From Pristionchus mayeri (taxonomy: Eukaryota > Nematoda > Chromadorea > Rhabditida > Neodiplogasteridae): a stretch of DNA of 64,000 bases. Each line of letters opens with the position of its first letter. The stretch's first letter is position 1. The stretch covers positions 12,316,464 to 12,380,463 of the forward strand of contig BTRK01000003.1 of assembly GCA_036245805.1 (NCBI GenBank). Direction: 5' to 3'. Both the position numbers and the translations under genes were made by a program. The notes below the pieces were generated by a model. That model worked only from the letters and a program-made list of their open reading frames with translations, was not told the origin of the DNA and did no database searches. Shown here piece by piece: positions 11,491 to 23,583 of the stretch.

Positions 11491-11981
11491 TCTTATCGCA
11501 TCGATTTGATTATGTTTTATATTTCACATGACGAGTTAAAGTGATCGATTTATCGGCATCTATTCACGCCTTAATAGCCGTGTGCAACATGAAATAATCG
11601 GGGAATTGTACAATTAGAGTTTTGAAGGAGGATACTTCCCACCAGTCATCCCAGTCGCTTTAACAAAAGAATGGTAACCCACAAAAAATGATATTCACCC
11701 AAGTGCAGGCGAATCGGAAGAGTGGAGAGACTAAGGTTAATAAAAAAAATTAATTTGTCATGTTATATTGGCACTGGAAAATAGATTATGAGAACGTCAA
11801 TGAAGCACATGAGATACGATGTCTCAACTAGGCAACAAAGGAGTGGTATGAGGTTTGTAAACTAAACAGTTAGAATTTTTTTCGGAATGTCATAACACTA
11901 GTCGATAATAGGATATTGTCAGATAGAGAGTTCCACTTATTGACTACACGATTACAAAGGACATTATTTAGGGATGATATA

Positions 11982-12212
11982 TTAAAGTTACCGGACGAGG
12001 ACGAAATTTACCTCCTATTTTTTGTCCTCCATCGAATAGCAGATGACTGAATTAGTTGAGAATGAATATACAAAAATGCTAAAAATCAATAATAGCCTCA
12101 AGGGAAGGAAATGATCAGCGTAATCCCGCTCTCTCTCACTTTTGCATGCTCTCTCATACACGCGACGAGATCAGGGTCAGATCAGGGTTTCGTCCTCGTC
12201 CGGTAACTTTAA
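11982..12212. mobile_element. MITE with TTAAAGTTACCGG termini
   Basis: TTAAAGTTACCGGACGAGGA at the left is mirrored by TCCTCGTCCGGTAACTTTAA at the right, leaving a roughly 230 bp unit with an AT-rich core. The termini are nearly perfect. No coding capacity is present. TTAA at both edges may be the target site. Confidence 0.75.
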
Positions 12213-12559
12213 ATCGATTTTTTTAAACTTATGACAAATTCTAATAACTTTTACGTTTCATATCTGCTAAACGCCTCTGTGAATGTTTGGGAGGTAGTGT
12301 AATTTCTGAACATAACCTCCGGCATGAACGGATTTACACCCACATTTGCATCTCATATTAGTAGTGAAACATAAACCGCCTGATAACTTGCGTGCATCGA
12401 GAGGAAGATTCGCGGAGGGGATATCGTGTTTCAGTAGTATTTCACGTGTAATTGTTGCAGTTCGACTTCGACAGCTCCCCGTTCTGTCAAGTTAGAAGTA
12501 ACTGATCGACTCTTCTAGGCTACCCAAAACTTTGGACAATATTCAATAACCTAGCCAGG

Positions 12560-12632
12560 TCAGATTCTCCGTTCCACGCCTTCTATGTGCCTTCAGTCGC
12601 AGCTCCTAGTGGTACTTGAAGAAGTTTTTTTT
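12560..12632 (-). pseudogene. Second relic of the same eIF5B exon
   Basis: GTGCCTTCAGTCGCAGCTCC followed by TAGTGGTACTTGAAGAAGTT matches the intact exon near 24581-24620 (CTTCAGTCGCAACTCCTCGC and onward). It is followed by a T-run where the intact exon continues TGTCCTCCAG. It lies in correct order relative to the exon at 12836, so this is the downstream part of one decayed copy. The relic at 10161-11490 is then an additional copy of the same exon. Confidence 0.65.
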
Positions 12633-12835
12633 CTATTCCAAGAGAAGAAACGGCGTGATTGCATCAATGGAATCTCTTCACACCTTAATGCATCTGTGAA
12701 ACATGAAACGTTCTGGTACTCAGGAAATTACCAATCGTATCATTAATGATCGTATCATAACACTTAAGGAAACAAAGAATCGGGCAAATAAAATCGATAA
12801 TCAGGTAATCAATCAACATTCTCCATTGGTCTCAC

Positions 12836-12925
12836 CTGGAAGATCGATCCTGACTCCCTCGTGGTCGGCGAACTGCCGCGCGTTCTTCTTAACGCTAACG
12901 TCGAAGATGAAGATGCATGGGATTG
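12836..12925 (-). pseudogene. eIF5B exon relic with 4-bp duplication
   Basis: The plus-strand text TCCCTCGTGGTCGGCGAACT is identical to the intact eIF5B exon near 24910-24935, and the CTCAC donor edge is preserved. The copy has an extra GATC next to GATCCTGACTCC, which shifts the reading frame of the exon end (intact: GVRIFQ). The [10 protein letters not shown] segment has also diverged. The exon is clearly recognisable but cannot encode the original peptide. Confidence 0.8.
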
Positions 12926-13327
12926 TGAAGAAAAACGAGGCCGTGGTTACTGTAAAGTATGATAGGATTACGATAGTACTACGGAACATTGAGCAGGCAA
13001 CGGGCAGATAAAAGTATCATGGTTTTAAACGGCCCACCCCTCGTAATATTCATGAATGGAATCGACAGATATGTTATACCATTAATGGAACACAAATCAG
13101 GAAAGATTCGCAATTTCGCTCGCATAAGAAACACCAAAACAGAAAGCGGGGAGCCCACTTGCATTTGTGTTTCGCGCATCAAATACATTGATGTGCGCCT
13201 CAGGACTTGAATTGTAATTCACCTTCAATTTCATAAAAAAATAATAATTAATCGTTCTCACCTTCTGATATATCCAATTCCTTGATCCACATCATCCGAC
13301 TCTCGCCGGATTGTACTCCACAGCAAT

Positions 13328-13361
13328 CTTCTCTCCTTTTCTCTAAAAAGGAGAGAAGATT
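13328..13361. repeat. Short perfect hairpin
   Basis: CTTCTCTCCTTTT and AAAAGGAGAGAAG face each other across a short CTCTAA-like loop, directly left of the foldback at 13363. It may be the trace of another insertion or a flank feature of that element. Confidence 0.5.
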
Positions 13362-13362
13362 A

Positions 13363-13835
13363 AGAGGCCGGATCTGAGAAGAGTCACCATTTGACCCATG
13401 CCCCCGGACATTCCGCCAAGATTTCCGATTCAGGCCTTGGTACTAATAGGACCTAGAGTGCTTCGGGTCTTTATTTGAAATTTAACAGTGGTACCCTCTA
13501 TCTCGCGCAAACTGGAGCGCGAGGTGCGGGTACAGTGAAAAATGATGAAAATCCATATTTTCTCAGCCGAACAAGGTGAACTCAAAATTCCTTCTGAATT
13601 ATGTTAGTGTAGCCCACAGCGCTCTGGGACACTATTCGAAATCGAATTTACGTCGATTCTGAAAATTATATTTTTATCTCATTTTTCACATTTTTTGAGT
13701 TTGTACTACCGTGTTTTCATTTGGGACGCTAATTTCATGTGCCACTTTGTAACACAATCACGCCAACACACATTCAAGCTATAACATTGGAAATCCGAAC
13801 AACCTTAAGACATGAAAAATCGTTGGGCGATGCGA

Positions 13836-13867
<32 letters not shown>

Positions 13868-14308
13868 AGTGGAAAGGTTGTTCGGATTTCCAATGTTATA
13901 GCTTGAATGTATGTTGGAGTGATTGTATTACAAAGTGGCACATGAAATTAGCGTCCCAAATGAAAGCACGTTAGAACAAACTCGAAAAATGTGAAAAATG
14001 AGATAAAAATTTAATTTTCAGAATCCACGTAAATTCGATTTCAATAGTGTTCCAGAGCACTGTGGGCTACACTAACATAATGCAGAAGGAATTTTGAGTC
14101 CACCTTATTCGGCTGAGAAAATATGGATTTTCATCATTTTTCACTGTACCCGCACCTCGCGCTCCAGTTTGCGCGAGATAGAGGGTACCGCTGTTAAATT
14201 TCAAATAAAGACCCAAAGCACTCTAGGTCCTATTAGTACCAAGGCCTGAATCGGAAATTTTGGCGGAATGTCCGGGCAGTGGTAACTGTTCTCCGATCCG
14301 GCCTCTTA
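13363..14308. mobile_element. Foldback element with TGTC microsatellite at centre
   Basis: Arms of about 450 bp mirror each other from AAGAGGCCGGATC (left) to GATCCGGCCTCTT (right), through GGTACTAATAGGACCTAGAG and GAGCGCGAGGTGCGGGTACA. The centre holds about eight TGTC units (13836-13867) bounded by GCGATG and CAGTGG. It has no coding capacity. Arm divergence is a few percent by eye, so it is not brand new. Confidence 0.85.
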
Positions 14309-14314
14309 ATGTTG

Positions 14315-14880
<566 letters not shown>

Positions 14881-15394
14881 TAATACGGTAGAAGGTTACG
14901 GCAGACTGATCCGTGACGAAATGGATTGTATGCTCTGTCGATTACAGTTAAAAAGTGTACAGTAAAGGAAAGGGGGCTCCCCTTGTTTACATGTGGCTAT
15001 GGCAAAAACGAATAACGTAGATCTAATATGTTCAAAGTCAAGATACAAAACAGTGACTACCATACCACATAAGCAGCCTCGATGTGTTTTCTCTCATCGT
15101 GAGTTAGTCCACTGTGATGCCAGGCGACGCCCGTTTCGATGCACTTCTCTAGACAATCGTTTCTCTAGACAATCCCTTCCCTGAAAAGGGAGTTCTGTAG
15201 CTCCAGAAAAAAAACGGAAAAAATAGTCTAACACAACGATGAGATTTAGAGAATAGTAAAAATATAATTGTTTTATGCTATGGTGCCTCAAAACACTGCT
15301 TCAAATTTGTTTATCGTTATCTATACAAATGCTGAAACATCATACCACCTTCCGACGATCTAGATAATGTCACGTGAAATTAAAATACGAAAAA

Positions 15395-16480
15395 CATACT
15401 ATCTGAGGAAATCAACATATTTCTTCAGTGACTTGGCACAGGCTGAAAATTCGAATCCCGTCTGACTTCACCAGTATGTAGCACACGACGGGGGCAATCG
15501 ACGAGCATCGTCAAAATTTCGATTCGCGTCCGCGTCCGCGCGGTAGCGGATCGTGAACAAAAAATACCAAAATTTCGAAAAAATGTAAATCGACTTCGAT
15601 CGATTTGGGTATAGGGGCGCTGCATTCCTTGACACATTCTAAGACTTTTTTTACTTCGAAGACTTTTTCGATCAGATTCCATCTAACTCCGGAAATCGAT
15701 AATTCCACTTTTATTTCGGACATGAATGCAATTCCCCGGAAATTTTTCAAGAACCCGCAAAAATATTATTGCTGATTTAGGTTCCTCTTGAGCCGATACA
15801 TACTTTGGTACAAAGGCGTGAATTAAAATTTTCTGGAAGGAAGCTAAAATCAATTATGAGTGAATTATGGTGTAAATTTTGGGTTACTGTAAGGGAGTGC
15901 AAAAGTTGGACGACTTTTCCCAATTGGTCTAAAATAGTCTAAATTCGATTTTCAGGCACTGTATCACCAATTGGGAAAAGTCGTCCAACTTTTGCACTCA
16001 CTTACAGTAATCCAAAATTTGCACCATAATTCACTCATAATTGATTTTAACTTCCTTCCAGAAAATTTTAATTCACGCATTTCTACTGAAGTATGTATCG
16101 GCTCAAGATGAAGCTAAATCAGCAATAATATTTTTGCGGGTTCTTGAAAAATTTCCGAGGAATTGCATTCATGTCCGAAATAAAAGTGGAATTATCGATT
16201 TCCGGAGTTAGATGGAATCTGATCGAAAAAGTCTCCGAAGTAAAAAAGTCTTAGAATGTGTCAAAGAATGCAGTGCCCCTATACCCAAATCGATCGTCGA
16301 TTTAAATTTTTTCGAAATTTTGGTATTTTTGTTCACGATCCGCTACCGCGCGGACGCGGACGCGAATCGAAATTTTGACGATGCTCGTCGATTGCCCCCG
16401 TCGTGTGCTACATACTGGTGAAGTCAGACGGGATTCGAATATTCAGCCTGTGCCAAGACTATTTCGATTCTGTCAGATAG
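15395..16480. mobile_element. Foldback element centred near 15940
   Basis: Arms of roughly 500 bp mirror each other from CTTGGCACAGGCTGAAAATT to AATATTCAGCCTGTGCCAAG. They share GTCCGCGTCCGCGCGGTAGC, TACCCAAATCGATCG and CAATTGGGAAAAGTCGTCC, the last close to the centre. ACTATCTGA occurs near both outer edges. The open frames in the two arms are mirror images of the same non-coding sequence. Confidence 0.85.
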
Positions 16481-16559
16481 TGTGTTGATTGTTCTCTATG
16501 GATTCTTTAACACTGTTATCGTTCTATCGCGATCAAAAGCGAAAAAAATTATCTTCCGG

Positions 16560-18030
16560 AAATATAATTGACACTTGAACAAACGATATGGAAACACGGA
16601 CACTAAACGCAGGAAAGTCTAGATCACGGGGAACGCAGACGTCAGTGGAAAAGGAAAAAGGTTACGGTAAAAAGGAATGCTTGAGAAAGCAAGGGAGGTA
16701 GATCATTGCCTAGTTGGGACTCGAACAAGTAAAAGATTAATCACTCAAATCAATCAATTTATTCAAACTTTAGGGCATGGGCCTGTTGAATCATGCCGTC
16801 ATTCCATTTATCGGGGTATCTTCTGCAAATATCAGCCCAGTTAATTCCTACTCTCTCCACTATTTCATCCCGCCATCTCGTTCTTGGTCGTCCAATCGGC
16901 CTTTCCTTATCCCACGGTGTCCAGAAAACAATTCTCTGCGTCCATATATCGTCGTCCAGTGATGCAATTCGTCGTGCCCAAGTTCATTTCTTGTGCATAG
17001 CTCGGACTCGAACAACATTGTATGCTAATTAATTGTCGCAGTAAAAGATTAATGCGACAATTAATTAGCATACAATCTCTAATTAGCGAGTTAGCATACA
17101 TTGATTAATAATGATTTAATCGGAAATGGCAAGGGAGGGAAGGTGGTTTCTGGTTTCAGGTCATGGTCTTCCCTATTGCTTCTAATTCTTCGTTGCTCAC
17201 TCCCATCTCAGCCATCTCCTTCAGTTTTTCGCCCATTTGGCCACGTAGAAGGGCATGATGAATTTAATATTTATAAATAAATTTGTTAATCGAACTGTGA
17301 GCAACAAGTGTCATGGTCAGGTGAAGCACTGATGCAACACTGAATCTCCCAGACCGATAGATTTACTCATTCGATATTAAATCTAATTATTTCTTAATTG
17401 ATCATGTGTTTTCGCGAGATATTATAAATGGAAGTTTTACTCCCCTAGGCTTAGTTCCCAAACAGTTGTTACAATATTTGCGCTCATTTCATCAGTCCGA
17501 ATGGAAACGATTAGAGCAACAACTACAATGATAAGATGAAGCAGTGACGCAGCACTGAACTAGCTATACTATTTGGATACAGTCGCTTGACAACAAAGTT
17601 ATATATTTCTGAATTGACCAGGTGTTCTTACAACCACTAGGCTCAGTTCTAAAAACACGTTTTCGCTTAACATGAAATAATTAGATTGTTTCAGGATCGT
17701 GACGTTTCTAACCCGGATCGTGTACCATAGCTGTTCACTGCCTTCCCTACTCCGATTTCCCACACTTACGCAGAACAATCCCTCCAGTTACCCACTCTTG
17801 TCCTCCTTGGCCATATCGGTAGTGGAGGCAAGACTTGGGTGACCGAAAGGATCGCGTACCCAGTTTTTAACCTACTCCTAGCTCCCTCTTCCCCACCCAC
17901 CCTTCAATTCGGTCGATGTATTCAAAGGAATGCATTTGCTAAAAGAATCATAAATGGTTTAACGTTTCAATCGTATACCACTTTCACATCAAAGCATTGC
18001 GCACTCACAGTATTCAAAGAGTGATGAAAA
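16560..18030 (-). repeat. Copy A of the helq 3'-flanking region
   Basis: This segment matches the region downstream of intact helq (50750-51530) and its mirror in the right arm (60400-61200). Shared blocks include TTAATTAGCATACAATC, AGCAACGAA near 17195, GTTTCTAACCCGG near 17710, and CAGAACAATCCCTCCAGTTA near 17770. The small terminal exon (intact at 51119-51217) is present around 17165-17260 on the minus strand but altered. The segment continues the minus-strand helq pseudogene and is interrupted by the non-LTR fragment at 16728-17053. Confidence 0.7.
16728..17053 (-). mobile_element. 3' fragment of a non-LTR retrotransposon reverse transcriptase
   Basis: On the minus strand a single open frame reads WTQRIVFWTPWDK ... 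GRPRTRWRDEI ... CRRYPDKWNDGM and ends in TAA. The G-R-P-x-x-R-W-R-D motif is characteristic of the C-terminal end of non-LTR (RTE/Jockey-type) reverse transcriptases. Only about the last 70-75 codons remain, as expected for 5'-truncated insertion. GTAAAAGATTAAT occurs at both edges (16728-16740 and 17041-17053) as a target-site duplication. Beside the right edge lies an inverted copy of the flank (ATTGTATGCTAATTAATTG), an unusual 5' junction. Confidence 0.75.
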
Positions 18031-19039
18031 TTATGAAAGTAGCATCAACTGACCCTGGCCGATTGGATCATCTTCGTTGCTGGATATCGACCGAGATTCC
18101 CGACTGTCGACAACATCACTTGAAGAGTCGCGTGAACAATGTTCTCAAAGCGATCAATATACTGTAAATTACTGGATTCTTAAACATTTTAAGCCTTACC
18201 AACCAGGTCGTGGTTTCAGGAAATATTATTAGCCTACTGTGAACCAAAAACTCCGATTGACCATATCCGCTGTAGTCAACAATTATCTAACAAACGAAAA
18301 CTTTTTTTTAAATCGTCCGCCGCTACTCACTTGAACCCTGCAGCATACAGCTGTGCAGTCCTCTTTCGTTAGAGATCCAACTGCAACAGTGGCTGCAACT
18401 CCGATCGAGAGCACGAAGCATTCAAATGCTCCCGAATTCGCCCATCATCACTCGAAGCCATTTTCCATTCTACAAAGTGCCATCGATACAGTATCACCGT
18501 ATCCTTACAGTGAGCGTTAGAATAAAATTATATCTAGGAAAGATGAAGTTGGCCATGATTATCCAATGCCAGATACCAAATCCTATACGTCGCTGCTGAA
18601 CCCAGGAACTACCAGGCGCTTCACTTTCTTATTATCATGCTCCAGTTATAATTCACTAAAGAGCAAGTATAGCAGTGCCTATGGAATTCACGCTGCATTC
18701 ATTCCAGTATATATATTTTATCTACGCTCGATTGCGCAACGAGATGCGATACAGTATATAATGTACGGTGTTACAGAATAATTAGATTCTCCTCATACCG
18801 AGGATTAAAAGTGAAAGAGGAGTAAATGGAGAGAAGGGGTACAAAAAAAGAAAAGAAAGAGAGAAAGAAAATCGAAGATCTAGTCAGCTGGTCTCATCTG
18901 TCTTCTTCTGGTCAGTATATGAGGAGGGAACCGAGGAGGAGGCACTCGGGTAGACCAGGTAGACTTTGCTACGAGAACCAGCATCCGTAGATCTCTAATG
19001 GGGGAGAGGTGGGGAGGGAGTAGGGATGTGTGCATGGGG

Positions 19040-19056
19040 GCGGGGGGGGGGGGTGA
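19040..19056. repeat. Poly-G tract in purine-rich sequence
   Basis: A G-run (interrupted once) lies inside a purine-rich stretch (about 18800-19100) that includes AAAGAAAAGAAAGAG and GGGGAGAGGTGGGGAGGGAG. No gene is visible there. It lies in what would be an intron of the helq pseudogene. Confidence 0.8.
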
Positions 19057-20954
19057 AAAGAGAATATGTGGGTAGGGAGAGGGAATAGAAGTGGGGAAGT
19101 GAATAACTAACGATAAAGTGCTAACTTAGATAAGTCTAATTTGAGTAATCTACATTAGTTTTGTAAAGATCCCGCACAGAGATTATAACGACCTCTCAAA
19201 TCACAAATCTCACATCTGTGAATCTGGACATGGCTGAGCTGCCATTGAGATATTTACGTGTCATCAAGTCTAATAACAATGCCTACCTTACTGAATATTC
19301 TAAGTGTATAATCACTAATAATATCTTCTGTTTTTTACCATTCCTTTATTACAAATAGAGTTGTCCTCCTTTGGAATAGTATACCTCAGTATATTATACT
19401 TTCTAGAAATAGCGATTTATTCTCACTTAGAGTTTAACTTGTCCACCCTTCTGCTTAGCTATCTCTCATATCATAATTACTCATTATTGCTCTGAGTAAA
19501 TGTCGCATAGAAATCCCTTTGCTACCTAGTTGTGGCTTCGTATTTTTCATGTACCTCATTTGCAACCTACATTCTGTAATTTAATATACTTCAAGAAATG
19601 CATGATAAATGATGGATTGATTCCTACCGTATACCTCTTTGTAGTAGAGATCGAAGTCGACTGTAGACCACAGATCGTAGGAGGCTTTTTTAAAATTTTT
19701 TCTGTAAACAGAAAAATGATCAATATCCTATTGCTCTCATTGATGGAGACAATCTTACGAAGCATCATTGGCACCGCTATTCACCGTGTTTATTCACAAA
19801 TATCACTTTCTATAAACTCCACACATGTTTTCGAATTGTCTACCATATTTTAATCCCACATTCTCTCCATCAACCCGTTCTTCCACTCACTAGATCCTTC
19901 CTCATAACACACGAATCGGCAGGAGCGATAGAAGCGTCGAAGGCAGCAGCACCGTCCTCAGCAAAGAGACTAAAATAGGAACGCATACGTTGAATTTTTC
20001 ATCATACAAAGATAAGAACTGTCATACAAAGATATTATATGATGCGCAATTTAACGAGTCTATAACATTGCTGAAACACAAACTGCCCATCCGCACAAAA
20101 AATCGAAGTGAATACCATCAGTAATCCAGAAGTGTAATCATCGTTACCTGCTGCAGCATTTGGCAGATGCCGCACAGAATCTCGAGCGCCGAGCACCCGA
20201 AGAGGATACGGTTAATACAGTAACCTTGGCTCTACCCTAGTCTGACTTTGGGCGGTAGGTCAGCGTAGTGCTTGAGTTCCTTCGCCTGCATGCAACTTGG
20301 AGAAAACGCTGACCAATCGTGATGACTTCCACGAGTTCTAACTGACAGGAAAGGACGAAGAATTCGATTTTTTTCGAAGAAATATAAGCCATTAAATTTA
20401 AAATAATGGAAAGGATTTCAAAGCTAACAAGGAGATTGTAAGGAGAATTTCGATTTGCAAACACCACTGGAGTAATTAACATGGACCAATTGCCTGGATT
20501 TCGAAGACTCCTCAGAACATGAATTCCACAAGTCGAATCTCATCGCCATTGCGCGACGAGTCTGTTTCCCTAACTAGTCTAAAAATGGAATTCGTCGCAT
20601 TCCTTGTCCTATCTATCCTTGTGGGCTCATCTACCTCCTCACCGGTCGGAATTCCGTGGTGTAGAAGAATGCCCTAATGAATGCCGCCAACTCGCCAATG
20701 TTCGTGAGAGTGGCGGAGATCCCCACCACTTGACCGCGACCTGCGAATAGGAGAGATAACTACGGTAGCACTCTGTACAGTAACCAGGTCAAACACGGTT
20801 TACATTCCATGAGCTCGTATAACTGTTTACATTCAAAATATATAATGTTGACCAGAAAATGTTCCATATATTGTCATTTGTGTATGTGACACAGCGTTGA
20901 ATTGCAATCATAACGTGAATCCACCTGGTTTGTCGCATCATACAATATAAGTGA

Positions 20955-22250
20955 CTGAACTAACCTTGTGCCGTACAACGAAAAATAAAGTCCCAATGTG
21001 AAGAGTGTTCTAGGGGTAACTTTTCACGTAGAGTTCGAAAATCGACCTTAGAAAGCCGTATATCTAACCCCTAATTTCACCAATTGCGATACTTGAAATA
21101 TTCTCGCCTGAAAACGCTATTAAGAAAGAGCAGGATTTGCAATATATTGAATTTTCAAAGCATTTTCTTTAAAAATTGATCAATTTTTGTTGATTAATGC
21201 TTTCTCGCCCATGATGTGTTGATTAACGTTGAATAGGGTGAAGTATGCGTTGTTTTCAGTTTCGATTTTCACAATGGTGAAAATTTAGATTTTTTCCGAT
21301 CTTTGAAATCTGTAAGTGTGCACATATTTTCCGATCACCTTACATGCCAAAGTTGTTGTACGCTTGAAATTATTCCATTCCCATCTAAAATACCCATTAT
21401 TTGTGCGTAAATATTATTTCCATACTCTCAAAACATCGTTTTCGGGTGAGAATATTTCAAGTATCGCAATTGGTCTCTACACCATTTTCGTCTCTACACA
21501 GCCTCTCTACACCATTTTCTAATCTATGTCGGTACCTATTATAAGATTCACCCGGTAAATGCGATATTTCATTTGAATATTTTATGATAACAGCGATCAA
21601 ATTTGAGATTTTTCGAAGTAAGAAAAATCGAATTTTTAGACTTGACCAAAACCCCGATTTTTTCAGCTTATTTTTACTTACGTACTCTAGAATCGTCAAA
21701 ATTAGTTCGAAACTGATCTGATTTGGCGATAATTCGCCTGAAATACGCATATTTCTACTAAGAATTACGACAATGACATTTTCGGCGAATTAGGAGACCC
21801 CATGCATTGGCCTCTTTTGGAGCGAAAAGAAGTATCTAGGGGTAACTTTTCACGTAGAATCTAACTAACTTATTTAAAAAGGGGCATTCGGATTAAAATT
21901 TTCCAGGACGTCAATTTTGAGTCCTGGAAATTTTTTCAAATAGTCCTAATTTTTTTCACAGATGAGCTAGCCTTTCACTTCTAACAGTAAAAATGCTTAT
22001 ATCGTCGAGATCTTTCAGAATCACTATACACTGATGAGGTTTGGATGAGCCGTTCAAAAGATACAAAAACCGACCACCCAGCTACAGCGAGACAAAGGAA
22101 ATGAGGGGTTAGATATACGGATTTCTAAGGTCGATTTTCGAACTCTACGTGAAAAGTTACTCCTAGAACACTCTTCACACTGGGACTTTATTTTTCGTTG
22201 TACGGCACATATCTGGAATTGCTCAGTTCTCTCAGATAGTCACTCATATA
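20955..22250. mobile_element. Foldback element, TGCCGTACAACG family, copy 1
   Basis: Long arms start with GTGCCGTACAACGAAAAATA and end with the mirror, followed by TCTCAGATAGTCACTCATA. They share TTCTAGGGGTAACTTTTCAC and CGAAAATCGACCTTAGAAAG. The same family occurs at 48805-50670. It inserted into an intron of helq copy A. No transposase is encoded. Confidence 0.8.
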
Positions 22251-22779
22251 CCAGAATCTATATCACATGAGAAGACTGGATCCTAACCCCACTTCCACTT
22301 CTCCCTTGTGCGTGTACTTCGTGAACATGCTCCCGATGCGCGCTCCTCTCGACCCCTCCCCGATCATGTGCAACTGAAAACAAGAGATTATTCAATGATG
22401 TCTGCAACAGTATGCCACCCTAACCCACTTTACAGTACCCCACCGTCTACCGTATACCTCATCGACGACGACCAGTCCGAGATCGTCCAATCGATCGTTC
22501 TCATCATATTCGCCTTTTCGATCGTGACAACGTAGATCGAACGACGCGCGGAACTACGTTTGATCGGAAGAAGGCGTCCTGAAGGAAAAGGATTACGGTA
22601 GGGAATTGTTGCAGGAGTATAGTCAAGAGAGTGGAATAGTGTTGAAGTAAGAGAAATGTTGGTTTCAAAAGTCAAAAGTTGAAAGAAATATCGGACCTGT
22701 GACTTTCGTGTACAGTGTACAAACGTGGAGTACGTGGCCGCGCCGCTTCGCAAGTGGCTCGCATCCGTCGAAAAACCTG

Positions 22780-23085
22780 AGTATGTCGACACTCCGGGCC
22801 GAGGCCGAGAAACTTTCGAGACATTTTTAATAATGTTGCGCGTTTCATTCTCTTTGAGCGTTTAATGCGTTTGAGCGTTCGCTGGGTCATATCAACATTC
22901 AATTATGTAAAAATTGCAATCTTATTTTTATTTTTTAGATGCTTTTGTTTGATTTTATAGAAGCGCACACTTCACTAATAACTGATCTAAGGAAAAGTAT
23001 TTTTGTAAATATAGATACTAGAAGCGAGCATGAATGTAAATGTCATACTAAATGTCATATAAATGTCATACTAAATGTCATACAA
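22780..23085. repeat. Dispersed repeat and short tandem array
   Basis: GCGTTCGCTGGGTCAT, CTTTTGTTTGATTTTATAGA and GATCTAAGGAAAAGTA recur in the palindrome flanks at 59440-59640 and, inverted, near 52380-53000. At its right end an ATGTCATACTAA-type unit is repeated about four times (23033-23083). The repeat borders the 3' end of eIF5B here, as it borders the palindrome elsewhere. Confidence 0.65.
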
Positions 23086-23583
23086 GGGATCCTGCTCTCG
23101 TATCGTTAAAACTGAATTGTACACAAAGATATTTATTTCACAAGAATAAACCAAAACGAAATAGATAACGATACTTCACGCGAGGCATAGAACATCTAGA
23201 ACAGATCACTAGCCGGTCCGAAAATATTACATCAGTCGGATAAAAGGTGCGGAACGGGAAAACTTCGGAAAGAAACATCGGGAAACCGTCCGGGAAAGAA
23301 AATGGAAACTAGCTAGCAAAGAAATAAGAGCGAAAGAGCCAGAGAAATACAATCAACGACACACGATTAGGTAACGAACAAAAAACGTGATATGATAGCG
23401 GGGGACTAGAAGAGGCTATCCATTACTCAATGTAGTTAACACCGGAGCGACTAGAGGGCCCGCTACAGCATTTTCATCGACCGTATGATAAAAAAAGAAA
23501 GGAGAGGGGCTAGATAGGCTACAGTAATCGGGATGAAGGGGATACGGTAAGTGACAGAGCTACAGTAATCTACCGTAGTCCTC

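Larger units (their letters stand above)
18031..22580 (-). pseudogene. Decayed helq copy A (HELQ-like helicase)
   Basis: Recognisable exons appear on the minus strand in gene order: [18 protein letters not shown] (near 22460-22570), LHMIGEGSRGARIGSM (22306-22376), GQVVGISATLTN (20647-20748), ITIGQRFLQVA then a frameshift (about 20255-20344), a DPDGICQLL-type block (near 20160-20215), EDGAAAFDASIAPADSCVM (19885-19975), the DWDLYYKE block (19640-19685), the exon before the last (about 18330-18410), and the terminal exon (18040-18140). Helicase motifs IV-VI are missing between about 20160 and 19980, a deletion of several exons. With deletions, frameshifts and foldback insertions this cannot make a helicase. 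Confidence 0.85.

Noticed and set aside
23033..23083. Possible CRISPR-like direct repeats
   Set aside because: The ATGTCATACTAA units are adjacent with almost no spacers, in a nematode-like genome; this is a short tandem repeat.
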